Part shown: positions 35,622 to 44,266 of the stretch, one piece after another
How the letters are laid out: the number at the start of each line of letters is the position of its first letter
Numbering within the stretch: the first letter of the stretch is position 1
Assembly (NCBI GenBank): GCA_025965895.1
Contig: JAOPWC010000110.1
Coordinates: forward strand, 1 to 45,524
Reading direction: 5' to 3'
DNA from: Mycobacterium sp.
Lineage (GTDB): Bacteria > Actinomycetota > Actinomycetes > Mycobacteriales > Mycobacteriaceae
DNA length: 45,524 bases
Notes under the pieces: generated by a model
Seen by the model: the letters and a program-made list of their open reading frames with translations, nothing else
What the model was told of the DNA's origin: nothing
Database searches by the model: none
Program-made: the position numbers and the translations under genes

Positions 35622-35672
35622 CACCCCGGACACCCTGATGCAGGATGGATCGTCATCACCGTGTCCGGGGTG
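35622..35672. terminator. Long hairpin after the SDR gene
   Basis: Perfect 12-bp arms CACCCCGGACAC (35622-35633) and GTGTCCGGGGTG (35661-35672); inside them, after a CC/CC mismatch, TGATG pairs with CATCA (13-nt loop). It begins 20 bases past the SDR stop. No U-run follows, so it may be an I-shaped mycobacterial terminator or a structured element before the LLM gene. Confidence 0.55.
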
Positions 35673-35806
35673 ATACGCGGCGGCGACTGTCGGCACACCA
35701 GCGAAAGAGGAGCGATGACACTGCTCCCCAGAGCGGCCTACGCTGTAGCACAACGCATTACCCGCCCGGCAGACGGCCGGCGACAGCTTCCCGACAGGAG
35801 CCTGAC

Positions 35807-36841
35807 ATGGCGCCCGCGACCATGAAGATCTCCGCTCAGTTCGCGACCTCGCTGCACTCCCCTGAGCACATCGCGCTCGCCGAACAACTCGGCTACGACC
35901 GGGCGTGGCTGTTCGACACCCCACACGAAAGTCCCGACGTGTGGATGATGCTCGCGTTGGCGGCCGAGCGCACCAGCACGATCGGCTTGGGTCCGGGTGT
36001 GCTCGTGCCCACCCTGAGGCACCCGATGGTCAATGCGTCCGCCACAGCGGCGCTCGCGGCGCTGGCCCCGGGCCGGGTGGCTGTCGCGTTCGGCACCGGA
36101 TTCGCCGGTGCCCGTGCCCTGGGCGCCGTGCCGACCCGCTGGCCGTATTTGGCGGACTACGTCCGCGCGTTCCGAGGCCTGCTCGGCGGTGAGACCGTGC
36201 AATGGCAAGGCACGCGGATGCAGATGATGCACCCGCGTGGGCATGCACCCGAGCGCCCCATCGACGTGCCCGTCCTCATCTCGGCGCTCGGACCCAAAGG
36301 CCTGGAGGTCGCCACCGAACTCGCCGACGGGCTGTTTTCCGTCAACGGTCAGACCCGCTTCGCGGCACAGTTCGACTGGGCCGCGCTCGCCGTACACGGC
36401 ACCGTCCTGGCCGATGGCGAGCCGCTGGATTCGCCACGGGTGCAGGCGGCCGCGGGGCCGGGAAATGCCCTGGCCTACCACGCCGCCTACGAATTCGGAG
36501 GAGATGTCACCGCGCTGCCGGGCGGGGACGTGTGGCTCGACGCCATCAACCAGACCCCACCACAGGATCGGCATCTCGCGGTGCACGACCAGCACCTGGT
36601 GGCGCTGAATCGCGCCGACGCCGCCGCCTGGGCGGCGGGGAGCTGGAAGGCCATCGCCCAGACCACACTGACCGGAACAGCCGACGAGATCGGCCGCCGC
36701 GTCAGCCAAATCGCCGCCCACGGCGTCACCGAAATCATCTACCAGCCCACCGGCCAGGACATCGCCGGTGAACTCGAAGCCTTCCACGCTGCATCGGCCA
36801 CCGCCGTACCGCTTGCGGCACCGGGCAACTCGCCACATTGA
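35807..36841 (+). CDS. LLM-class flavin/F420-dependent oxidoreductase, 344 aa
   Basis: A luciferase-like monooxygenase-fold TIM barrel: SLHSPEHIALAEQLGYDRAW, FDTPHESPDVWMMLALAAER, TIGLGPGVLVPTLRHPMV, GRVAVAFGTGF, VPVLISALGPKGLEVA and ELADGLFSVNG. These resemble F420-dependent mycobacterial enzymes more than FMN monooxygenases, but cofactor choice is not certain. ATG 35807 follows AGGAG. Members reduce or oxidise small organic substrates with F420 or FMN; here the neighbours suggest xenobiotic breakdown. Confidence 0.85.
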   Translation: MAPATMKISAQFATSLHSPEHIALAEQLGYDRAWLFDTPHESPDVWMMLALAAERTSTIGLGPGVLVPTLRHPMVNASATAALAALAPGRVAVAFGTGFAGARALGAVPTRWPYLADYVRAFRGLLGGETVQWQGTRMQMMHPRGHAPERPIDVPVLISALGPKGLEVATELADGLFSVNGQTRFAAQFDWAALAVHGTVLADGEPLDSPRVQAAAGPGNALAYHAAYEFGGDVTALPGGDVWLDAINQTPPQDRHLAVHDQHLVALNRADAAAWAAGSWKAIAQTTLTGTADEIGRRVSQIAAHGVTEIIYQPTGQDIAGELEAFHAASATAVPLAAPGNSPH

Positions 36842-36880
36842 GCGAGCCGTCCGCCCACATCCACCCGCAGACTTCCCGAT

Positions 36881-36894
36881 AGACCATATTGTCT
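36881..36894. promoter_or_regulatory. TetR-type dyad E
   Basis: AGACCATATTGTCT, form AGAC-N6-GTCT, in the spacer between the two LLM genes, about 300 bases before the second. Confidence 0.5.
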
Positions 36895-36990
36895 GATCGT
36901 CGGAACTGCCGGCAGGTCCGGGCGGCCGAGTACGCGCGAATCGCGCCAAATATGCAGTTCAGGCCAAAGAGGTCGACGAGCGTATTGCGG

Positions 36991-37012
36991 ATTTAGTCTG
37001 ATCGGTCTAAAT
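36991..37012. promoter_or_regulatory. TetR-type dyad D (second LLM promoter)
   Basis: A 22-bp near-palindrome with perfect ATTTAG/CTAAAT arms and 9 of 11 paired positions; its core AGTCTGATCGGTCT has the AGWC-N6-GTCT form. It differs from dyad C by one base in the shared 20. Confidence 0.7.
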
Positions 37013-37026
37013 TGGGGGAGTGGGCC

Positions 37027-37040
37027 AGACAGATCGGTAT
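37027..37040. promoter_or_regulatory. TetR-type dyad F, imperfect, adjacent to D
   Basis: AGACAGATCGGTAT departs from AGAC-N6-GTCT at one base (GTAT). It starts 15 bases after dyad D, giving a possible tandem operator before the 37060 frame and the LLM gene. Confidence 0.4.
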
Positions 37041-37059
37041 AAAGAGTTGAGGAGTGGTC

Positions 37060-37191
37060 ATGGCAAGCCTCACCGCCACCGAGGACGCGATGCGGCACGG
37101 CCGGTTCACCGATGTCGGGCAACCCGCGAACTGGATCGCCGCCGGCCGAACCCGATGCGCGCGCCGTATCACCGGACCCCTGGATCGGTGA
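37060..37191 (+). CDS. Small ORF with strong ribosome binding site, 43 aa
   Basis: GAGGAG stands five bases before ATG 37060. The frame begins MASLTATEDAMRHGRFTDVG and ends seven bases before the next gene's ATG. No family was recognised. It may be the truncated N-terminus of a lost gene, a leader peptide coupling translation to the LLM gene, or a mis-framed start of a longer LLM protein. Confidence 0.4.
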   Translation: MASLTATEDAMRHGRFTDVGQPANWIAAGRTRCARRITGPLDR

Positions 37192-37197
37192 TCGGCG

Positions 37198-38184
37198 ATG
37201 GCAACCGGAATTGCTATCCGACCCGACCCCGCCGCCGCGAACGCGGTCGACGATGCGGTGGCACAGGCGTCTGACGCGTTCGACCGGGGCGTGCGACAGG
37301 TGTGGTTTGGTCAGCGTTTCGATATCGACGCGCTGACACTGGCAGCGGTGATCGCCCACGCCGTGCCCGGCCTCGGTGTCGGCACCGCCATCGTCCCGAT
37401 CAATCCCCGGCACCCGTTGCTGGTCGCCTCCTCGGCCCAGACCGCCCAGGCCGCCGCCCATGGCAACTTCAGCCTCGGCATCGGACTGGGTGGCAACGAG
37501 CTCGAACAGCAAGCGTTCGGACTACCGGCCGGCCGCGAGATCGCGCGCCTTCGCGAATATCTGACCGTGCTGCGCGCGATCGTTGATGACGGTGTGGTCG
37601 ACTTCCAGGGCCACGAACTGACCGCACGTCCACCCCTCTCGCCGGTAGTGGGCGGCGGTCTCCCGTTGCCCATCTATGTCGCCGCCATGGGGCCGCGCGC
37701 GCTTCGGGTCGCCGGGGAACTGGCTGACGGCACCCTGCCGTATCTGGCCGGTCCCCGCACCATCGAGGAGTTCATCGCCCCCATCATCGCTCAAGCCGCG
37801 TCGGAGGCCGGGCGACCGTCGCCGCGGATCGTGGCCTCCGTTCCGGTGGCCGTCAGCAACGCGCCCGCCACCGCCCGCGCGGAGGCGGCGAAAAGCCTGC
37901 ACTTCTATGACCAATTCCCCTCCTACCAAAAAATCATGGCGCGCGAGGGCGTCACTCACGCCGCCGACCTGGCGGTCATCGGCGATCCCGATGCGGTGAT
38001 CCGTCAACTCCTGCGCTACCGAGCCGCCGGTGCGACCGACCTGGTGCTCAACCCGTTTCAGACCAAGCCATCCGCGTTGCACGGATTGTGGGCCGTCGCC
38101 GCCGAACTGGACGCGACCACACCATCGACGCCATCAACTCCTCACCAGCCTGACATCGACACGAACTCGGAAGGCACGTCATGA
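37198..38184 (+). CDS. F420-dependent LLM-class oxidoreductase, 328 aa
   Basis: TIM-barrel LLM protein: FDRGVRQVWFGQRFDIDALT, VGTAIVPINPRHPLL, FSLGIGLGGNELEQQAFGLP, LPIYVAAMGPRALRVAGELA and ELADGTLPYLAGPRTIEEF. The pattern fits the F420-dependent subgroup found in mycobacteria. ATG 37198 lacks a good site of its own and may be coupled to the 43-aa frame just upstream. The stop overlaps the next ATG by four bases (ATGA), placing it in an operon with the alcohol dehydrogenase. Confidence 0.85.
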   Translation: MATGIAIRPDPAAANAVDDAVAQASDAFDRGVRQVWFGQRFDIDALTLAAVIAHAVPGLGVGTAIVPINPRHPLLVASSAQTAQAAAHGNFSLGIGLGGNELEQQAFGLPAGREIARLREYLTVLRAIVDDGVVDFQGHELTARPPLSPVVGGGLPLPIYVAAMGPRALRVAGELADGTLPYLAGPRTIEEFIAPIIAQAASEAGRPSPRIVASVPVAVSNAPATARAEAAKSLHFYDQFPSYQKIMAREGVTHAADLAVIGDPDAVIRQLLRYRAAGATDLVLNPFQTKPSALHGLWAVAAELDATTPSTPSTPHQPDIDTNSEGTS

Positions 38185-39201
38185 CAACGTTTCGCGCGGC
38201 CCAAGTCACCTCGCCCGGGGAACAGCTGGCTCTGGTCGATCGAGCACAGGCCGAACCGGGACCCGGCGCGGTGCGTGTCGCGGTCGAGGCGTGCGGCATC
38301 TGCCACTCCGATTCGGTGTTCGTCGATGACCAGTGGCCCCGGATTGCGGTTCCCGGTCACCCCCGGCCATGAGATCGCCGGGCACATCGACGCGCTCGGG
38401 GACAGTGTCGAGGGCTGGCGCGAGGGTGATCGGGTGGCGATCGGCTGGTCCGGAGGCTATTGCGGGCATTGCCGCAGTTGCCGGCGCGGCGATTTCGTGC
38501 ACTGCGACGCTGACATGGTCACCGGCGCAACGTTTCCCGGCGGGTACGCCGACTACATGATGGCGCCGGCGAGCGCGCTCGCCCGTATTCCGGACGAACT
38601 GTCGGCTGTTGACGCCGCGCCGCTCGCGTGCGCGGGACTGACCATGTTCAACTCGTTGCGCCGCACCGGCGCCGGGCCCGGCGACCTGGTCGCCATCCTC
38701 GGGATCGGCGGGCTGGGGCATCTCGGGGTGCAGTTCGCAGCGAAGATGGGTTTTCGCACCGTCGCCATCGCGCGTGGCCCCGAGAAAGGCGACTTCGCCA
38801 GCGAACTGGGCGCGCATCACTACATCGACTCGGTGGCCAGTGACGTGGCCACCGAACTGCAGAACCTGGGCGGGGCGCGGGTCATCGCGGCCACCGCCAC
38901 CAACGCCGAGGCCATCACCGCCTCGGCCGGCGGACTGGGACAGCACGGCGAACTGCTCACCCTGGCCGCCTTGCGTGACCCGGTTCAGGTGACCCCGACG
39001 CAGCTGATCACCATCTCCGGCACCGTGCACGGCCATCCGGCCGGCGCGTCTCCCGACCTTGAGGACACCCTGAATTTCGCGGCGCTCCAAGGTATTAAGC
39101 CGATGGTCGAGGTCATGCCGCTGGAGAAGGCCGCCGACGGCTACCAGCGGATGCTGGCCAACCAGGCCCGCTTCCGCGTGGTGCTCACCACCGCGGACTG
39201 A
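38181..39201 (+). pseudogene. Zinc-dependent alcohol dehydrogenase, +1 frameshift
   Basis: The first frame (from ATG 38181) gives VAVEACGICHSDSVFVDDQW and stops at 38372. The rest of the enzyme continues in the next frame from about 38350: PGHEIAGHIDALGDSVEGWR, the structural-zinc segment GYCGHCRSCRRGDFVHC, and the cofactor motif GIGGLGHLGVQFA, ending at 39201. One extra G in GCGG at 38346-38349 explains the break: removing it restores RIAFPVTPGHE. All catalytic residues (Cys and His zinc ligands) are otherwise intact, so a sequencing error is a real alternative. The start overlaps the LLM stop. Confidence 0.85.
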
Positions 39202-39240
39202 GCCGGAACGCCGTCGGAACATCGCGGAGGAGATCAGCGC

Positions 39241-41221
39241 ATGACGCAGACAGAACAGGTGAAAGTCACGGACGGGATGCACGTCGAATGGGACGTTCCC
39301 ATCGTCATGGACGACGGCGTGCAGTTGCGCGCGGACATCTTCCGCCCGACCGGGGCCCGGACCCTACCCGGTGCTGCTGTCGCACGGCCCCTACGCGAAA
39401 GGAGCCAGCTTTCAAACCGGCTATGCCGCCACCTGGGACCGGCTGGCTTCGGGCTATCCGGAGGTGACCCGCAACACCACCAACAACTACCAAAACTTCG
39501 AGGTCGCCGACCCCGAGCGGTGGGTGCTGCACGGGTACGCCTGCGTCCGCGTCGACTCATGTGGCGCCGGGCGCTCGCCCGGATATGTCAACCCATGCTC
39601 GGCGCGGGAAACCCGGGACTTTCACGACTGCATCGAATGGGCCGGCACGCTGCCCTGGAGCAACGGCAAGGTCGGCCTGGCCGGAATCTCCTACTACGAG
39701 CAGAACCAGTGGCAAGTCGCGGCGACCCAGCCTGCGCACCTGGCCGCGATGTGCATCTGGGAGGGCAGCTCGGACTGGTGCCGCGAGGTGGCCCGCCACG
39801 GCGGCATCCTGTGCACGTTCGGTGAGCAGTGGTACGAGCACGTCGTGGCGCCGGTGCAGTACGGCCGCGGAACCAACGGGTTGACCAACCCGGTGACCGG
39901 ACAGCTGGCATCCGGTGACGTGACCCTGGACGAGGCGACACTGGCCGCGAACCGGATCGACTACGCGGAACTGATCCGGACCCATGTGCTTGATGACGAC
40001 ACCACCCGCGAACGGGCGCCGGAGCTCGACAGGGTCGCGGTGCCGCTGTTGTCCGCGGCCAACTGGGGCGGGCAGGGCCTGCACCTGCGCGGAAATGTCG
40101 AAGGCTTCCTGCGCGCCGCGTCGAGGCAGAAGTGGCTCGAGGTGCCCGACCAACCCCCGCTGCTGCTGAGCATCCGCCACGCCGACGGCACGTTCACCCG
40201 CCGCACCGAGGCGAGCTGGCCGGTGCCCGGCACCCGCTTCACCACGTTGTACCTCGACAACGACGCCCTCGCCGCCGAGCCCGGCGATGCGGGACAGGTG
40301 GGCTTCGACACGTCGCAGGGCGGCGTCACGTTCATCACCGAACCGCTGCCGCACGAGACTGAGATCACCCGGCCGCTGGCGGCGCGGCTGTTCGTCAGCT
40401 CGTCGACGACCGATGCCGACCTGTTCCTGGTGGTGCGTGCATTCTCCCCAGAGGGCGAGGAAGTGGTCTTCCAGGGGGCCCTCGATTCCTACTCCGCGCT
40501 CTCCAAGGGCTGGCTGCGGGCATCGCAGCGCAAGCTGGACCCCGTGCGCAGTACCCCGTACCGGCCCTACCACAGCCACGACGAGACCCAACCACTCACG
40601 CCGGGGCAGACTTATCAGCTCGACATCGATATCTGGCCCACCTGCGTGGTCCTGCCCCGCGGCTACCGGGTGGCGCTGAGCGTCCAGGGCGCGAACTGGA
40701 AATTTCCCGGGGTCGTCAACGCGGGACGTCTGCTCAACTTTGCTGTGCCGCTGCAGGGTTCGGGGCCGTTTCAGCACAACGATCCGGTGGACCGGCCGGC
40801 CGAGATCTTCGGCGGCCACACCACCGTGCACACTGGCGCCGACACCGCATCGTGGCTGCAGCTACCGATCGTGGGCCGAGCGCCCGGCGCCGCGTCCGCC
40901 GAAACAGCTGACTTGGAGGCACATTATGGTGGGAGCAAAACCCTACGGGCACCTGCAGTATCGCGAAGTCAACGGCAAACGCATGGCCTACGTCGACGAG
41001 GGGAACGGCGACGCCATCGTGTTCGCGCACGGCAACCCCACGTCGTCATACCTGTGGCGCAACGTGATGCCCCACCTGCAAGGGCTGGGCCGGTTGGTGG
41101 CCTGCGACCTGATCGGGATGGGTGCGTCGGACAAGCTGCGCCCGTCGGGTCCCGACCGCTACCACTACGCCGAACAGCGCGAACACCTGTTCGCGCTCTG
41201 GGACGCACTGGATCTGGGTGA
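39241..41221 (+). pseudogene. CocE/NonD (S15-type) hydrolase, +1 frameshift and lost stop
   Basis: ATG 39241 (behind GGAGGAG) opens VKVTDGMHVEWDVPIVMDDG then ADIFRPTG. From about 39355 the match continues in another frame: PYPVLLSHGPYAKGA, CVRVDSCGAGRSPG, the nucleophile motif GLAGISYYEQNQW and the C-terminal jelly-roll ([35 protein letters not shown]). Removing one G from GGGG at 39352-39355 joins them as FRPTGPGPYPVLL. The second frame has no stop where family members end (about 40900) and runs 296 bases into the dehalogenase gene. Such enzymes cleave esters or amides of bulky acyl groups. Confidence 0.8.
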
Positions 41222-41801
41222 CAACGTGACGCTCGTGCTGCACGACTGGGGTTCGGCGCTGGGGTTCGACTGGGCCCACCGCCACCGTGATCGTGTGCGG
41301 GGCATCGCGTTCATGGAAGCCCTCGTCACCCCCCTGATGTGGCGGGAATTCCCCACCGACGTCCGCGAGGTGTTCCAGGGGTTCCGCTCGCCGCGGGGCG
41401 AGCTCATGGTGCTGGAGCAGAACATCTTCGTCGAGGATGTGCTACCCGCGCAGATGCTCCGCACGCTCAGCGAGGAAGAGATGGACCACTACCGGGCGCC
41501 GTTCCGCAACAGGGGTGAAGACCGCCGTCCGACGTTGTCGTGGCCACGCAACATCCCGATCGACGGCGAGCCGGCCGATGTGGTGTCGGTGGTCAACGAG
41601 TACAGCAGCTGGCTGGCCGAAAGCGATGTACCTAAGCTCTTCATCAATGCCGAACCGGGCGCCATCGTGCACGGTCGCATCCGCGAGCTCATCCGGACCT
41701 GGCCCAACCTGACCGAGACCACCGTGCGCGGAGTGCATTTCGTCCAGGAGGACAGTCCCAACGAGATCGGCAGCGCCATCGCGGACTTCCTGCGCGGGTA
41801 A
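40926..41801 (+). CDS. Haloalkane dehalogenase, 291 aa
   Basis: Alpha/beta hydrolase that hydrolyses carbon-halogen bonds to alcohol and halide. Visible catalytic set: nucleophile Asp107 and halide-binding Trp108 in [10 protein letters not shown], halide-binding Asn37 in [12 protein letters not shown], acid Glu131 in AFMEALVTP and base His271 in [12 protein letters not shown]. This is the DhaA/LinB-type (HLD-II) arrangement, close in length to mycobacterial DmbA. ATG 40926 follows GGAGG. It ends the plus-strand catabolic series and is intact although the two genes before it are broken. Confidence 0.95.
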   Translation: MVGAKPYGHLQYREVNGKRMAYVDEGNGDAIVFAHGNPTSSYLWRNVMPHLQGLGRLVACDLIGMGASDKLRPSGPDRYHYAEQREHLFALWDALDLGDNVTLVLHDWGSALGFDWAHRHRDRVRGIAFMEALVTPLMWREFPTDVREVFQGFRSPRGELMVLEQNIFVEDVLPAQMLRTLSEEEMDHYRAPFRNRGEDRRPTLSWPRNIPIDGEPADVVSVVNEYSSWLAESDVPKLFINAEPGAIVHGRIRELIRTWPNLTETTVRGVHFVQEDSPNEIGSAIADFLRG

Positions 41802-42136
41802 TACCCGGCGCACCGACCCGACACCCACCACGAGACCGAATCCGACATGGGCCGGGTTGCCCGCTACCTCCGCCCTTCCGTTCATCAGTGCCCGCACCCG
41901 GTCAAGCGGGACCGTTGCGTCCAGTCCCTGACTTCCGCAAAGGCCTGCCGTCTCGGCCAAAAGTTCCACCGGCCGGGTCTGCACACCCATGCGGTCGCGC
42001 CCCACGTGCCCCACCGCCGCGTTGCCGATCCTCGCCATCAACGGTCGACTGGAATATCATCCACCGCAAAGCCGCTGATCGTGGAGGCATCCTCGCCGTC
42101 AGGCCGACGGCGGCCGTTCGCAGATGGGACACGGCT
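41802..42136. other. Intergenic region, nothing recognised
   Basis: About 335 bases between the dehalogenase and the second TetR gene. No copy of the AGAC-N6-GTCT dyad is present and no gene was recognised. Confidence 0.45.
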
Positions 42137-42715
42137 ATGGACAACCCGATCACTGACCCGGCATCGGCTCGGCAGCGTCTACTCGAGGTCGCCGACGAGC
42201 TTTTCTACCGCGAGGGCGTGCACCGGGTGGGCATCGACCGGGTCATCGAGAAGGCCGGCGTCCCCGCGGACACGCTGCGCATCGCGTTCGGAAGCAAAGA
42301 CGAGCTTGTTCGGACCTATCTGCGCGCCCGCCACACCCGGTTACAGGACGCCGTCACCCGCGGACTCCCCCGCTACCGCACACCCCGGGAGCGTCTGGTG
42401 GGCGTCTTCGAGATCCAAGGGAAGTCGTTCGTCGAACCCGGTTTTCGCGGCTGCGCGTTGGTGACCGCCAGCGCCGAGGCGCTACCCCGCGAAGTTGTCG
42501 AGGAAGTCGCCACCGAATATCGCGACTGGCTGCACAACCTGTTTTTCGATCTGGCTTTCGCCGCCGAGGTACCCCATCCCGAGGAGCTCGCCGAGCAGCT
42601 TGTCGTTCTGTTTGACGGCGCAGGCGTTTCGGCGTGGATGGACAGCAGGCCCTCGACCGTCGACACATCCCGAGCGGTGGCCGAAGCGCTCGTCGACTCC
42701 GCGCTGCGCTCTTAG
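42137..42715 (+). CDS. TetR-family regulator, 192 aa
   Basis: The helix-turn-helix region reads LFYREGVHRVGIDRVIEKAG then LRIAFGSKDELVRTYL, and the ligand domain has FRGCALVTASAEA and EYRDWLHNLFFDLA. It is a paralogue of the TetR at 33889-34479. Start ATG 42137. It follows the dehalogenase in the same direction after 335 bases, so it may have its own promoter. Targets are unknown; its own upstream region lacks the dyad seen around the first TetR. Confidence 0.85.
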   Translation: MDNPITDPASARQRLLEVADELFYREGVHRVGIDRVIEKAGVPADTLRIAFGSKDELVRTYLRARHTRLQDAVTRGLPRYRTPRERLVGVFEIQGKSFVEPGFRGCALVTASAEALPREVVEEVATEYRDWLHNLFFDLAFAAEVPHPEELAEQLVVLFDGAGVSAWMDSRPSTVDTSRAVAEALVDSALRS

Positions 42716-42836
42716 CGCGCGCTGGGCGCCGCACGGCGGATATGTTTGCCGGTGTTGTGTCGCGAATCCCGCTCGCCCCTGGGCAGCGAACCGATACTGT
42801 CATGGGTGGCCTTGCAAGCGAAAAAAGGGGAGGCAT

Positions 42837-43310
42837 ATGAGCCGCTATCGGACCGTGCTGGTCGGGACCGACGGCTCGGACTCCTCGATGCGTGCGGTCG
42901 AGCGGGCCGGAGAGATCGCCGCGGCCGAGGGCGCGAAACTTATCGTCGCGACGGCGTATTTCCCGGGCGATGACACCCGTGGCGGCTGGGGCGTGCCACC
43001 GGGCATCCCCCCAAGCCCCGACGTCCTCAAGGACGAGGGCTACAAGCTGTCGGGCAACGCGCCGATCTACGCGATCCTGCGGGAGGCCCGCGACCGGGCC
43101 AAGGCAACCGGGGCCAAAGACATCGAAGAGCGGCCGATCGTCGGTGCCCCGGTCCACGCGCTGGTGGACCTGGCCGAGCAGGTCCACGCCGACCTTCTGG
43201 TCGTAGGCAATGTTGGACTTAACAGCATCGCCGGGCGGCTGCTGGGATCGGTCCCGGCCAATATCTCCCACAGGGCCAAGACCGACGTGCTGATCGTGCA
43301 CACCACTTAA
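42837..43310 (+). CDS. Universal stress protein, 157 aa
   Basis: UspA fold: VLVGTDGSDSSMRAVERAGE at the N-terminus, and the ATP/cAMP-binding motif GNVGLNSIAGRLLGSVPANI (G-x2-G-x9-G-S) near the C-terminus. It resembles mycobacterial single-domain Usp proteins (Rv1636 type), which bind cAMP or ATP. An insertion rich in Gly/Pro (residues 47-62) is typical of this type. ATG 42837 follows AGGGGAGG. It stands alone and no SigF or DosR promoter was evident. Confidence 0.9.
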   Translation: MSRYRTVLVGTDGSDSSMRAVERAGEIAAAEGAKLIVATAYFPGDDTRGGWGVPPGIPPSPDVLKDEGYKLSGNAPIYAILREARDRAKATGAKDIEERPIVGAPVHALVDLAEQVHADLLVVGNVGLNSIAGRLLGSVPANISHRAKTDVLIVHTT

Positions 43311-43558
43311 AGTGCCACCAACCGGCGTTTGCGCAGTCCGCAGACTGGGCCGCTTCGATCGACCGACTAACTACCTGGCTGTCGTCGCGGGGTGAAGGCT
43401 CGCTCCGCCATGTCCCGGGTAGTGCGCTGGGATCGGGATTGCACTGGGGCCGGCCGCTTCGGCGAGGACCCGACGACGGCTCAGCGCCGCCACGGCGAAG
43501 TCAAGATCGAAGGCGCACGGGTCGTCGGGTCGAAGAATCTGCAGTGGATCGAGCGAGG

Positions 43559-44149
43559 TCAAGGCCGTGGAAGGGTGTCGAGCGCGGCTTCGGCGATTGA
43601 GCGCAGCGACTGCTCGTTGATATTGGCTTTGCCCAAGGCTTCGATGCCTCGTAGGACGGCCAGCAGCAGCCTGCCGTGTCGGCGCGCATCCGCGTCGGGG
43701 TCGATGTCGCCGTGTCGCTGGGCCCGTTGGATGCACTCGACCAGAGCGTCTTCGAGCGCTTCGAAGGTCCGCCGGGCACGATGGGCCACGGCGGAGTCCT
43801 GCCCGGCCAGCTCGGCGGTGCCATTGGCCAGTAGGCAGCCGAGGTGGCCAATGTCACGCCCGGTCGCGTCCGCGACAGCCAGGACGTGGGAACGTAACCG
43901 CGAGTACGCCTTTTCGTCCGGGCCACTCAGAGACCGCCGCGTCGCCTCAGTCACCTCCGTGCAGTAACGGTCGAACACTCGCAAGTAGAGCTGGCGCTTG
44001 TCGCCGAATGCGCCATAGAGGCTACCTTTGCCAAGCCCTGTTGCCGTGGCGACCTCGTCGATGCTGGTGCCGGCGAACCCGGTGGACCAGAACCGGTCAC
44101 GAGCGCGCCGCAGCACGGTGGTCTCGTCAAAGCCGCGGGGCCTAGCCAT
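43559..44149 (-). CDS. TetR-family regulator, 196 aa
   Basis: Starts MARPRGFDE and has the TetR helix-turn-helix FAGTSIDEVATATGLGKGSL, YGAFGDKRQLYLRVFDRY; the C-terminal domain has RDIGHLGCLLANGTAELAGQ typical of the AcrR/TetR_C group. ATG 44149 was preferred to two upstream starts (44155, 44158). Its upstream region shares the 10-mer ATTATGGACG with the promoter of the SDR gene at 44267-45022, which lies directly upstream on the same strand, so it probably controls itself and that SDR. Confidence 0.85.
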   Translation of the reverse strand: MARPRGFDETTVLRRARDRFWSTGFAGTSIDEVATATGLGKGSLYGAFGDKRQLYLRVFDRYCTEVTEATRRSLSGPDEKAYSRLRSHVLAVADATGRDIGHLGCLLANGTAELAGQDSAVAHRARRTFEALEDALVECIQRAQRHGDIDPDADARRHGRLLLAVLRGIEALGKANINEQSLRSIAEAALDTLPRP

Positions 44150-44166
44150 GCCCATCACACTACCAA

Positions 44167-44176
44167 ATTATGGACG
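44167..44176 (+). promoter_or_regulatory. Shared motif ATTATGGACG, tetR promoter copy
   Basis: The 10-mer, preceded by CCAAA, lies 18 bases upstream of the third tetR ATG. The second copy is in front of the SDR gene. Confidence 0.45.
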
Positions 44177-44266
44177 GATAAGTCAGAAACGGCGGAATCG
44201 ACGGCACATGGCCAGGTCGCGACGGCGGCGGGAACAGACCGACCGCAGGCCGTCACTGTGATCCAC

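Noticed and set aside
39557..40831. A 424-codon minus-strand frame over the S15 hydrolase
   Set aside because: Shadow frame; the plus strand shows the conserved S15 catalytic and jelly-roll motifs even though it carries a frameshift.
43336..43349. Short CAGTC-CGCA-GACTG hairpin after the universal stress gene
   Set aside because: A five-base stem without a T run is too weak to call a terminator.
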